NCBI RefSeq assembly: GCF_008000815.1
Contig: NZ_CP042806.1
Coordinates: 682,001-746,000 of the forward strand
Origin: Terriglobus albidus
GTDB lineage: Bacteria > Acidobacteriota > Terriglobia > Terriglobales > Acidobacteriaceae
Length of the DNA: 64,000 nt
Reading direction: 5' to 3'
In this document: one piece after another, positions 43,219-50,629 of the stretch
How positions within the stretch are numbered: the first letter of the stretch is position 1
Layout: every line of letters starts with the position of its first letter
The notes under the pieces: model-generated
The model's database searches: none
The model's input: the letters and a program-made list of their open reading frames with translations, nothing else
What the model was told of the DNA's origin: nothing
Program-made: the position numbers and the translations under genes

Positions 43219-43386
43219 ACTCGAACGAAGTTCGAACCGGTGGGAGCCGTGGGCTTTCAGCCCACGGTTTTCCGGTCTCATAATGTATGGGCTTTAGCCC
43301 TGGGCCTTTACGTGATGGTGACAGAGCCCCGACGCTTCTATGACCTTGAATCAGCGGGCTGAAGCCCGCTGCTCCCACCGGTTCGT
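43219..43386. repeat. Composite palindromic repeat family 2, copy 2
   Basis: The ends TTCGAACCGGTGGGAGC and GCTCCCACCGGTTCG are complementary, with inner hairpins CGTGGGCTTTCAGCCCACG, ATGGGCTTTAGCCC and AGCGGGCTGAAGCCCGCT. It matches 19213-19393 but lacks one inner hairpin arm. It fills the gap between the membrane-protein gene and trhO. Confidence 0.75.
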
Positions 43387-43480
43387 AACCTTATCCAGAT
43401 TGCTCGGCCGACATTCTTTTTACCCATCCTGGTCGAGGAGTGGGTGTTAAATACAACCCAGCAACTATGATTAAAAGAGC

Positions 43481-44188
43481 GTGACTTACACCATCGCAGC
43501 CTTTTACCGGTTCCTCTCGATCGCAGAGCCGAAAGCTCTCGCGGCAGAGTTACGTCGTCTCTTCCAGGACTCGGACCTGCTCGGCACTCTGCTGATTGCC
43601 GAAGAAGGCATCAATGGCACGATGGCCGGCTCTGCCGAAACCATCGACCGGCTGCTGGCGACTCTCGCCGAGAAGGTCGGCCTGGACCGCGCCGAAGTAA
43701 AGTTCACCGCTTCCAAAACAGAGCCCTTCCGCAAGCTGCGTTTTGCCGTAAAGCGGGAGATCATCACTTTCCGTCAGAACGTCAATCCCAACCAGCCAGG
43801 CACCTATGTCCAACCCGACGACTGGAACGAACTGATCGCACAGGAGGATGTATTGGTCCTCGATACCCGCAACAGTTACGAGACAGAGGTCGGCACCTTT
43901 GAGAGGGCGGTACTGCCGCAGACGGCCAGCTTCTCTGAGTTTGCTGCGTACGTACGTCAGAATCTGGATCCGGCAAAGCATCGCAAGGTAGCGATGTTTT
44001 GCACGGGCGGCATTCGCTGCGAGAAGGCCTCCGCCTTCATGCTGCAGGAGGGCTTTGAAGAGGTGTATCACCTAAGAGGCGGCATCCTGCGTTACCTGGA
44101 GCAGGTCCCTGAGCAGGAGAGCAAATGGCAGGGACAGTGCTACATCTTCGATAAGCGCACCGTGGTCACCCCGGAAGACTTCCAGTAA
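43481..44188 (+). CDS. trhO: TrhO, rhodanese-type tRNA uridine-34 hydroxylase
   Basis: TrhO (YceA) hydroxylates uridine 34 of certain tRNAs using molecular oxygen, the first step toward 5-methoxy- or carboxymethoxyuridine at the wobble base. The 235-residue protein has the N-terminal UPF0176 domain (FYRFLSIAEP...LIAEEGINGTMAG) and a rhodanese domain with C174 in MFCTGGIRCEKASAFML, then LRGGILRYLEQVPEQESKWQGQCYIFDKRTVV. It lacks the C-terminal cysteine-rich extension of longer homologues (~350 residues). The start is a GTG with a weak ribosome site. Repeat copy 7 follows directly. Confidence 0.9.
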   Translation: MTYTIAAFYRFLSIAEPKALAAELRRLFQDSDLLGTLLIAEEGINGTMAGSAETIDRLLATLAEKVGLDRAEVKFTASKTEPFRKLRFAVKREIITFRQNVNPNQPGTYVQPDDWNELIAQEDVLVLDTRNSYETEVGTFERAVLPQTASFSEFAAYVRQNLDPAKHRKVAMFCTGGIRCEKASAFMLQEGFEEVYHLRGGILRYLEQVPEQESKWQGQCYIFDKRTVVTPEDFQ

Positions 44189-44189
44189 G

Positions 44190-44304
44190 TAGTGCATTTT
44201 CCCTGTTGCTGGGTATCCCGGAAGGGCGGGCAGCGGCGCTTTCATTGCGGAAAACGCCCATAGATCGAGAAACCCTGCACTACACCTACAGGGAAAATGC
44301 TCTA
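44190..44304 (+). repeat. Inverted-repeat element R, copy 7 (115 bp)
   Basis: Orientation as copy 1. Left arm GCATTTTCCCTGT and right arm ACAGGGAAAATGC share a change that keeps them complementary. It lies between the convergent ends of trhO and the esterase gene. Confidence 0.85.
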
Positions 44305-44307
44305 GCC

Positions 44308-45435
44308 CTAAAACTTATATCCCTTCCACAAATACTCCAGCGCCTCTGCCAGCGTCTGCTGTTTCACCGTTCGATCGGTATGCCCGGCATTGCGAGCGAA
44401 GACGAACTGGTAGTGGTAGCCCTTCGCCTTCAGCACTCGCGCCATATTCTCGTTGGCTACCACCCAGTCGTGCATGTTGTCGCGCATGGCATTAGGATTC
44501 AGATGATCGCGGTCACCCACCTCCATCCACAGACGTATCGGCTTCCGTGCGGACTGTGGGATCAGGTGTTCATGAAACTCCCACGCTCCATGCGGAGTCT
44601 TCGGGTCGCTCGGCCACTGCTGGTTCACATATGTGCCGGAGTAGGTCAGGACGCGATGGTAAAGCTCCGGGTGATACCAGGCCATGATCAGAGCGCATGA
44701 CCCGCCCGAGCTTCCGCCCATACTGGCGCGGCCCTCTGGATCATGCGTAAGCTTCACATGAAACTGCGACTCCACCTTCGGTAAAACCTCCTGCTCGACA
44801 AACTCCGCATAGCGCCCCGACATGGTGTCGTACTCAAGGCCGCGTTCACTGCCCTGGGCATCGCCACTGCCGTTTGAGATGGAGATGGCAATCATCGGCG
44901 GAACCTTATGTGCGGCGATCAGCGAGTCGAGCACAGTGAAGAGCAGCGTATCCGGCCCATCGGCGCCGACAATGAAGGGCGCGGCTGTGCCCGCAACATA
45001 CTGCTTCGGCACGTAGACCGTGACCTTGCGCGTATAGGGGGCGGGATGGCTGGTGGTGACGATCAGCTTCGCCGGATCGTTCGGATCGGGAGTGCCGAAG
45101 GTATTCGCCTCCCGCGCAATGCCCGGATAGATCTTGCTGTCGGCCGAGCTCAGGACAAACTCGCCGACATCGCCATGCGGTATTCCTTCGTGAGCGACGG
45201 CCTCTGGTGCGGGCTGATGTGTCGGCCCAAGAATGAAGTTGCCATCCTGGTCCGCTGGCGGAAGCTCCCCATCGACCAGATCTTTCGCCTCGACATAACC
45301 GGGCGTGTGCGCATCACGTGTCGGCGCCGGTGGCCGGACCGGTGTCGTGGACGGTGTCGCGGTTTGTGCATCCGCTCCCGCGCAGGTTGCCAGCAGAAGG
45401 ACGGCACAGGAGAGACGGTAGAGAGACAGACGCAT
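44308..45435 (-). CDS. Secreted enterochelin-esterase-like hydrolase
   Basis: An exported alpha/beta-hydrolase of about 375 residues. A signal peptide (MRLSLYRLSCAVLLLATCAGADAQ) and proline-rich linker lead into an esterase domain of the Fes/esterase D-like group, with the nucleophile in MGGSSGGSCALIMAWYHPELYHRVLTYSGTY, the acid in WMEVGDRDH and the histidine in NAGHTD. Members cleave siderophore or sugar esters; the substrate is not evident. The ATG at 45435 follows GAGGTG; an upstream in-frame GTG at 45447 is possible. Confidence 0.85.
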   Translation of the reverse strand: MRLSLYRLSCAVLLLATCAGADAQTATPSTTPVRPPAPTRDAHTPGYVEAKDLVDGELPPADQDGNFILGPTHQPAPEAVAHEGIPHGDVGEFVLSSADSKIYPGIAREANTFGTPDPNDPAKLIVTTSHPAPYTRKVTVYVPKQYVAGTAAPFIVGADGPDTLLFTVLDSLIAAHKVPPMIAISISNGSGDAQGSERGLEYDTMSGRYAEFVEQEVLPKVESQFHVKLTHDPEGRASMGGSSGGSCALIMAWYHPELYHRVLTYSGTYVNQQWPSDPKTPHGAWEFHEHLIPQSARKPIRLWMEVGDRDHLNPNAMRDNMHDWVVANENMARVLKAKGYHYQFVFARNAGHTDRTVKQQTLAEALEYLWKGYKF

Positions 45436-45481
45436 CGCAGCTTTCACCTCGCCGCGAAGTATATCCCGTGAGATCCGCCGC

Positions 45482-46729
45482 CTACTTCAATATCAATTTC
45501 ATTGCGTAAAGATCCAACACGAAGCCGGATGTCTGCATATAGAGATCTTTCCCAGCATTCGCGAAAATCCAGTCGCGATGATCCTGGCGTTTCGTCATGA
45601 TATGGGCAGGGCTGAGTGTCAGATTTTTCCCGTCGACCTGGAATGAGAGTTCAGAAACATCGATCGCATCGTTGCTCTCTGTGCCGCCGAGTCCGATGAT
45701 CTCATTCTTTCCCGCTCTTCCGTGCTGTTGCAGATAGTCAGAGAACTTGCGGGCAAACGGCGCATAGATGTCAGTTGTAGTTGCGCCGGAGTCTAATGAC
45801 ATCCATATCGGGTTCTCTTGAAACTTCGCCTGCAAGACAAGGTGGTCTCCTGCATCGAAGATGAGGTTCGAGCGCTCTGGAACAAATTCGTGGGGTTCTT
45901 CCCCAATGGTGAGCGTGCCCTTCGCATCCCAGCGAAAGGTCGCAATCGCAACCATGAGTGGCAGGCCAATAATCCCACGATGATCCATGGGTACGAGAGA
46001 CATCGGTGGCTGATCGTCCGGGAACACGGCAAAGGAGACATTTCGGAAATGCATCTTACCTATGGTGACCCGCTTTGCTGTTGCCATACGGAACCCGACG
46101 CTCTGTGCCATAGTCCCTAGGATGCCCGTAGAGTTTGAAAAGGTTAGGCCAAGCCGTTTTGCCTCATTCTCCGAGATGCATGAAAGATCGGCGCCATTAT
46201 CAAAGAAAAATTCGACATGCTTTCCGTTGATCGTTGCCGGAGCGGGAAGCGAATGGCCGTCGTGGCGCAACACGGATGCGGCGCGTGGACCGTTCTCCTG
46301 ATCGGGGAGATTCATAAAGGGAGCGTCCTCTTTTCTCTGTGAGGCGACCTCCTCTTTGCCAGGGAACAGCTTCCACTGTTCCTGGCGAATGGCGACAAGG
46401 CTATGGTAACGGCCAGACTTCTGATAGAGATTTGCCAGCCAGTTGTAAGCCTCGTAGGCATGTTCCGAGGTCGGCGCCTCCTGAACTACCTGCTTGAATA
46501 GCGACTCCGCTTTGGAATCGTTGTAGACGGCAGCCGCCACGGCGTTGTAGAAATCAGCGTTGCTGTCCTTTGAGGCCGCGATTCGAAGTTCGCTCCAACG
46601 TCGCTCACGGACAAGGTCGTCAAGAGTTGATGATGTGACCTGCGCACGCGTTGAGGGCGACACCATGCTCAACGCGAGCAGGCAGATTTTCATAGCTGAT
46701 AGCCTCGAAACTTTATTCAATGCTTCCAT
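45482..46729 (-). CDS. Retropepsin-like aspartyl protease with two catalytic halves
   Basis: An exported protein of about 415 residues. After a signal peptide (MKICLLALSMVSPSTRA) and a short helical, TPR-like part (~30-130), two aspartyl-protease-type halves follow, with FFFDNGADLSCISENEAKRLGL and MSLDSGATTTDIYAPFARKF. The second has the canonical D-S-G-A; the first has D-N-G-A. Such gag-like proteases are widespread in Acidobacteria and Bacteroidota, with poorly known substrates. The ATG at 46729 has GAGGAG eight bases upstream. Only 11 bases separate it from the MsrQ-like gene upstream, so the two are probably co-transcribed. Confidence 0.8.
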   Translation of the reverse strand: MEALNKVSRLSAMKICLLALSMVSPSTRAQVTSSTLDDLVRERRWSELRIAASKDSNADFYNAVAAAVYNDSKAESLFKQVVQEAPTSEHAYEAYNWLANLYQKSGRYHSLVAIRQEQWKLFPGKEEVASQRKEDAPFMNLPDQENGPRAASVLRHDGHSLPAPATINGKHVEFFFDNGADLSCISENEAKRLGLTFSNSTGILGTMAQSVGFRMATAKRVTIGKMHFRNVSFAVFPDDQPPMSLVPMDHRGIIGLPLMVAIATFRWDAKGTLTIGEEPHEFVPERSNLIFDAGDHLVLQAKFQENPIWMSLDSGATTTDIYAPFARKFSDYLQQHGRAGKNEIIGLGGTESNDAIDVSELSFQVDGKNLTLSPAHIMTKRQDHRDWIFANAGKDLYMQTSGFVLDLYAMKLILK

Positions 46730-46740
46730 CACTCAACTCC

Positions 46741-47385
46741 TCAATCGGTTTTACGCCCCATCCTTTTCCACCCAATCGTCTGAATCACAACCGCAGCAAC
46801 GCTGAGGCAGGCAAACACAACCACCCATGGAACCTTGCGCTTCTCGATCATCTGGTACGCAACTCCATGCGCGATGGTGAGCCCGAAAGTGACATAGGCC
46901 CACTGCTGTATTGCCTTCCAGCGCCCCACACCGAGGCGCCGTAGCGAAAGGTCATTCGAGATTGCCAGCAGAAGCAGGAAGAGTATCGCCGCAGCTAAGC
47001 CTACAAAGTTAGCGAAGCCAAACTTTGTATTCTGGATCGCCAACGGATGCAGGCGCTTGAAGAAGTACATCCACATCCGCCCCCGCAAATGTACGGTCAA
47101 GCCCACGGCGGTATGTACCAGCGCAAGCATTGCGGCCCAGATGCCGATATCTCTGCGCAGATCGAAGCTTACCGGGTTCGGTCTGCGGCGAAGAACGTTC
47201 CACGGACCAAGCCAGAGCGAAGCCACAAAGAAGGCCAGGCTGGCATACGCCGTTGCCATGCTGAACCGATGCCTGAAATCGGGTGGAGGTGTCGCAAGAT
47301 AAGCGCCGGCGGTGATGATGATCGCGCTCATAGCGAGCAGGCCGTGCCGCTTTGTGCGGTTCACCCAGTATGCTGTGCTACCCAT
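46741..47385 (-). CDS. MsrQ-like haem b membrane protein (ferric reductase-like domain)
   Basis: A 214-residue membrane protein with six predicted helices. Histidines in LALVHTAVGL, KRLHPLA and GLTIAHGVAYQ are placed as in the ferric-reductase-like transmembrane domain of MsrQ, which passes electrons from the quinone pool or flavin to the periplasmic methionine sulfoxide reductase MsrP. No msrP is encoded in the window, so a different partner is possible. The ATG at 47385 (MGSTAYWVNRTKRHG) is chosen; the frame upstream to 47493 lacks hydrophobic or family character. Confidence 0.75.
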   Translation of the reverse strand: MGSTAYWVNRTKRHGLLAMSAIIITAGAYLATPPPDFRHRFSMATAYASLAFFVASLWLGPWNVLRRRPNPVSFDLRRDIGIWAAMLALVHTAVGLTVHLRGRMWMYFFKRLHPLAIQNTKFGFANFVGLAAAILFLLLLAISNDLSLRRLGVGRWKAIQQWAYVTFGLTIAHGVAYQMIEKRKVPWVVVFACLSVAAVVIQTIGWKRMGRKTD

Positions 47386-47591
47386 AACTTTGTTTCTCTC
47401 TCGTAGACGCGGTTGCGGACGTTCTACGTCCTGGCAATTCCGCCCATCCTTCTTACCATTGTGGAACGGTCTTTGCGAAGCAGATGGAACCAATCAGGCA
47501 AATGGACGTGAAACCAGGTCGCTCTCCATCGCATCGTAGACAGCGATACGATGGGCAGGGTTCCAGATAAGCATGGTTGCAGGAGAGGTCC

Positions 47592-47963
47592 ATGAAATCT
47601 GTTCTCTACTGGTTGGCGACAGGCATTATTGCGGCGGAGTTGTTCGTGGGAGGCATCGCCGATCTGATGCGAGCCCAATGGGCCTCGGCGGTGATGATCC
47701 ACCTCGGTTACCCGCTCTACATGATGACGATCCTTGGCTTCTGGAAGGTCCTGGCCGCCATTGCTCTCGTCGTTCCCCGAATCAACCGCATCCGGGAATG
47801 GGCCTACGCCGGAACCGTATTTGAGTTGACCGGTGCTGCCGCATCTCACATTTTGCGCGGAGACGGACTTGCCGCGGCGATTGCTCCATCTGTGTTTACG
47901 TTGCTGACGCTCCTCTCGTGGATACTGTGGAATGCTCGCATAAGGATGGGCGCACATCCGTAG
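47592..47963 (+). CDS. DoxX-like small membrane protein (second)
   Basis: A 123-residue protein with four hydrophobic segments (VLYWLATGIIAAELFVGGIADLMR, HLGYPLYMMTILGFWKVLAAIALVV, AYAGTVFELTGAAASHIL, SVFTLLTLLSWILW). It is of the DoxX-like/DUF4267-type group and related in pattern to the proteins at 17374 and 48990. AGGAGAGG precedes the ATG at 47592. It is convergent with the AHSA1 gene. Function is not established. Confidence 0.8.
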   Translation: MKSVLYWLATGIIAAELFVGGIADLMRAQWASAVMIHLGYPLYMMTILGFWKVLAAIALVVPRINRIREWAYAGTVFELTGAAASHILRGDGLAAAIAPSVFTLLTLLSWILWNARIRMGAHP

Positions 47964-47976
47964 AGGATATGCGCCC
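47948..47976. terminator. Possible hairpin between convergent genes
   Basis: GGGCGCA...TGCGCCC and ATCC...GGAT pair around a five-base loop with one mismatch. The hairpin overlaps the end of the DoxX-like gene and faces the convergent AHSA1 gene. There is no T-run, so terminator activity is uncertain. Confidence 0.35.
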
Positions 47977-48010
47977 GATGCAGAGGTCATCTCGAATATG
48001 CGGTCTTCTT

Positions 48011-48487
48011 CTATCGTCCAGCCACTAACTTTGCAAGCTGCTCCGTGCAGATCTTCCAGCCCTCATGGAAGCCCATCTTCTCGTGTGCTTCACGATCGGC
48101 TTCAGTCCAATGGCGGGCTACCGCCGTGTACTTTGTCTTTCCTTCGTATGCCTCGAAGGTAAGAGTGACAGTCATGAAGGGTTTCTCTGAGGGCTCCCAG
48201 GCGCTGGTGTACGCATCGGTGAAGACCACGCGCTCATTCGGTACAACCTCGAGGTAGACGCCGCGGCAGGGAAACTCCGTTCCGTCCGGACCGCGCATTA
48301 CGAACAACGTTGTTCCGCCTGCACGAAGGTCGGTCTCCGCGTGTGGCGTCGTAAACGGCAGCGGAGCGATCCACTGTTTCATCAGCTCCGGTTCGGTCCA
48401 TGCGCGAAACAGCTTCTCCGGGGCGGCGTCAATCACGCTGGTAAGAATCAGGTCGCGTCCTCTGGTCTCTGTCGTCGTGTTGCTCAT
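48011..48487 (-). CDS. SRPBCC/AHSA1-domain protein
   Basis: A 158-residue cytosolic protein of the START-like AHSA1 group, starting RDLILTSVIDAAPEKLFRAWTEPELMKQWIAPLPFTTPHAETDLRAGGT and ending with the typical KMGFHEGWKICTEQLAKLV. The fold encloses a hydrophobic pocket for small ligands, but substrates are rarely known. It is the last gene of a minus-strand group with VOC, DoxX and a SigJ-type sigma factor, a combination seen in many soil bacteria. Confidence 0.9.
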   Translation of the reverse strand: MSNTTTETRGRDLILTSVIDAAPEKLFRAWTEPELMKQWIAPLPFTTPHAETDLRAGGTTLFVMRGPDGTEFPCRGVYLEVVPNERVVFTDAYTSAWEPSEKPFMTVTLTFEAYEGKTKYTAVARHWTEADREAHEKMGFHEGWKICTEQLAKLVAGR

Positions 48488-48541
48488 ACGTCCATTACTC
48501 CTTTTGCTGTGAAGATGTGAAGTCGACTACGTCGTCGCGGC

Positions 48542-48952
48542 TTACTGAGATAGGGCGCAGTTGAAGAACCACTGGATTCCGAACTTGTCAGTCAGCATGC
48601 CGAAACGCGCACCCCAGGGCATATCGCTCAGCGGCAGGCGAATCGTCCCGCCCGCCGCAACGGACGCAAAGAACTGTTCCAGTTCCGCCAGCGACTCGCA
48701 GTCGACTGAGACCGTGAAGTTGTTGCCGGCGTGGACCTTACCGCCGGGCGCCGAGTCTGAGGCCATCAGAATGGGCTGGCCCTTGTAGGTCAACTGGCTG
48801 TGCATGATCATGGCATTGGCATCGCTCGAAGGCTTGCCATCGGCGTCCGGATACGGGGTAAGCTGCAGCTCCGTGCCGAGACATTGTTGATAGAAATGCA
48901 TCGCCTGGCGGCAGTTGCCTTCAAAGTGCAGAAATGCAAGAACGCTCTTCAT
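48542..48952 (-). CDS. VOC-superfamily (PhnB-like glyoxalase fold) protein
   Basis: A 136-residue protein of the PhnB/3-demethylubiquinone-9 3-methyltransferase-like group: FLHFEGNCRQAMHFYQQCLGTELQLTPYPD, MIMHSQLTYKGQPILMASDSAPG, LPLSDMPWGARFGMLTDKFGIQWFFN. The metal and substrate are unknown. It is encoded between the AHSA1 and DoxX genes in the same direction, with short gaps (54 and 37 bases). Confidence 0.9.
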   Translation of the reverse strand: MKSVLAFLHFEGNCRQAMHFYQQCLGTELQLTPYPDADGKPSSDANAMIMHSQLTYKGQPILMASDSAPGGKVHAGNNFTVSVDCESLAELEQFFASVAAGGTIRLPLSDMPWGARFGMLTDKFGIQWFFNCALSQ

Positions 48953-48989
48953 CGTGATCTCCTTATGTCTGGTTGTAGTGGAATGGTGT

Positions 48990-49421
48990 TTAGCGAGCGA
49001 GAAACGTCTTCAGCCGCCAGTCGCGCAGATAGAGGCCGGTCCAGGCAATGCTTGCGAACACAACCGGAAACAGCATGTTGAACCATCCAGAGCTGATGCG
49101 GACATTCGCTGCCACGGCTCCGCCAAGGTAGCCGGTCAGCAGTACTGCGCCAAAAATGGCGGTGCGTGGAATCAGATAGAGAAGCGTGCTCAACAGTAGG
49201 GCGACGCCAAGGCCAATGATGCAGCTTTCGGGATAGCCGAGTTGCACGGTGGCCTGCACCACAAAAGGTGGCTTCACCAGCTTCATGCCGGCATCCATCA
49301 GAAAGAAGGCCGCGGCCAGCCAGCTCAACACGCGTCCAATCCAGAGTTGGGTCCGGGAAATGGTTTTCTGTCCGGGATGGGTTGAAAAGGTCTCAGAGTT
49401 CGCAATGGTCTGTGCAGTCAT
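48990..49421 (-). CDS. DoxX-like membrane protein (third)
   Basis: A 143-residue protein with a polar N-terminus and four membrane helices (IGRVLSWLAAAFFLMDAGMKLVKP, LGYPESCIIGLGVALLLSTLLYLIP, AIFGAVLLTGYLGGAVAANVRI, NMLFPVVFASIAWTGLYLRD). The ATG at 49421 has AAGGAGAA upstream; the frame to 49466 is not needed. It is part of the sigma-factor group running from 50478 to 48011. Confidence 0.88.
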   Translation of the reverse strand: MTAQTIANSETFSTHPGQKTISRTQLWIGRVLSWLAAAFFLMDAGMKLVKPPFVVQATVQLGYPESCIIGLGVALLLSTLLYLIPRTAIFGAVLLTGYLGGAVAANVRISSGWFNMLFPVVFASIAWTGLYLRDWRLKTFLAR

Positions 49422-49495
49422 GGTTCGTGTTCTCCTTACGAACGCATTGACTGCCCCGGCAACCAAAACTCATCGGTGTCCAGAAAATATTTCTC

Positions 49496-49535
49496 GGGGC
49501 TCAAACAATTCAACCATTCAACAATTCAACTAATT
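49496..49535. repeat. 8-bp-period minisatellite, locus 1 (ATTCAAC type)
   Basis: AATTCAAC, CATTCAAC, AATTCAAC and TAATTAAA units follow head to tail with an 8-base period, just after the stop codon of the SigJ-type gene. Related arrays lie at 50539 and 52618. Confidence 0.6.
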
Positions 49536-50478
49536 AAACGGTCATCCCAAACCCGAACCGGGGAAACAGGCGTGCCGTATCCAGGAACGTGGTTACGCCC
49601 GCGATCCGGTCGCCATCCAGCTCCAGCACGATCAGGCCCCAGGCCTTATGCCCGCCCTCGGGATTCGGGCGGTACTGCACAAATGCAGGCCAGCCGGAGG
49701 CAGAGGTCGGGAATAAACGCGATCCCCTGCAGCCGCAACCCAGGCCCAGCATCCAGGTCTGAATCTCTTCCGGCCCCTGCAGCCATAGCTCAAACGGAGG
49801 CATGCACAGCGTGACATCCTCACGCATCAGCGCTGTAAGTCCGGCGACATCGTACTGTTCGAAGGCCGTAACATACCGTCGCAGCATTCCCTGCTGAGCT
49901 GCGGTCAGCGAGACCGGCTGTTCCTCACTGCGTTTCGCCAACGTTGCCCGGGCGCGCTGTAATGCGCTGTTCACTGAGGGCACAGAGGTCTCCAGCGTCT
50001 CGGCTACCTCGGAGGCAGAGCATCCCAGGACTTCTGTCATCAGCAACGCGGCGCGCTGCCGCGGAGCAAGATTCTGCAGCGCTGCCACAAAAGCAAGCCG
50101 CACGCTCTGCCGCTGCACCACCTGTTCCGCCGGACTGGCATCGTTCGAGACGACCTGGGTATCCAGAATCGGTTCGATCCAGTACTCCTGCGGTTGCTGT
50201 GTCAACGACTCCAGCGGAGGTGCACCTGAGGAAGGAATACCTTCGTCGACCGGCCTGGCGCGCCGGCCACGCTTCTTCAGTTCATCGAGGCAGACATTGG
50301 TGGCAATGCGATATAGCCAGGTCTTTAAGGTCGAGCGGCCGTCAAAGCTCTCAAGGCTCTTCCATGCCCGAATCATCGTCTCCTGCACGGCATCGTCTGC
50401 ATCGAAGACGGAACCCAGCATGCGATAACAATGGCCGGTCAGAGCAGGCCGATACATCTCGATCTGGCTGATATCCAT
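49534..50478 (-). CDS. SigJ-like ECF sigma factor with SnoaL C-domain
   Basis: A 314-residue RNA polymerase sigma factor with region 2 (YRPALTGHCYRMLGSVFDADDAVQETMIRAWKSLESFDGRSTLKTWLYRIATNVCLDELKKR), region 4 (LAPRQRAALLMTEVLGCSASEVAETLETSVPSVNSALQRARATL) and a SnoaL-like C-terminal domain (~195-314) that takes the place of a separate anti-sigma factor. This matches the TIGR02960/SigX5 type. The ATG at 50478 begins MDISQIEMY. The gene heads a group with DoxX, VOC and AHSA1 genes, which are likely its targets. Confidence 0.9.
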   Translation of the reverse strand: MDISQIEMYRPALTGHCYRMLGSVFDADDAVQETMIRAWKSLESFDGRSTLKTWLYRIATNVCLDELKKRGRRARPVDEGIPSSGAPPLESLTQQPQEYWIEPILDTQVVSNDASPAEQVVQRQSVRLAFVAALQNLAPRQRAALLMTEVLGCSASEVAETLETSVPSVNSALQRARATLAKRSEEQPVSLTAAQQGMLRRYVTAFEQYDVAGLTALMREDVTLCMPPFELWLQGPEEIQTWMLGLGCGCRGSRLFPTSASGWPAFVQYRPNPEGGHKAWGLIVLELDGDRIAGVTTFLDTARLFPRFGFGMTV

Positions 50479-50538
50479 GGTCACAGAAGCGAGATCGATT
50501 GTAGCCGCTCCATCGAGCAGATGTCTGCCAGGCAACTG

Positions 50539-50579
50539 GTTCGATCCTTCAATTATTCAATTCTTCAATCCTTCAATCA
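50539..50579. repeat. 8-bp-period minisatellite, locus 2 (TTCAAT type)
   Basis: CCTTCAAT, TATTCAAT, TCTTCAAT and CCTTCAAT form four units with an 8-base period between the sigma gene and the divergent DUF1624 gene. Confidence 0.6.
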
Positions 50580-50629
50580 GCCGTATGATGTTGCACATTG
50601 GTCGTCCACGCATAAGGTAGACAGCACTG

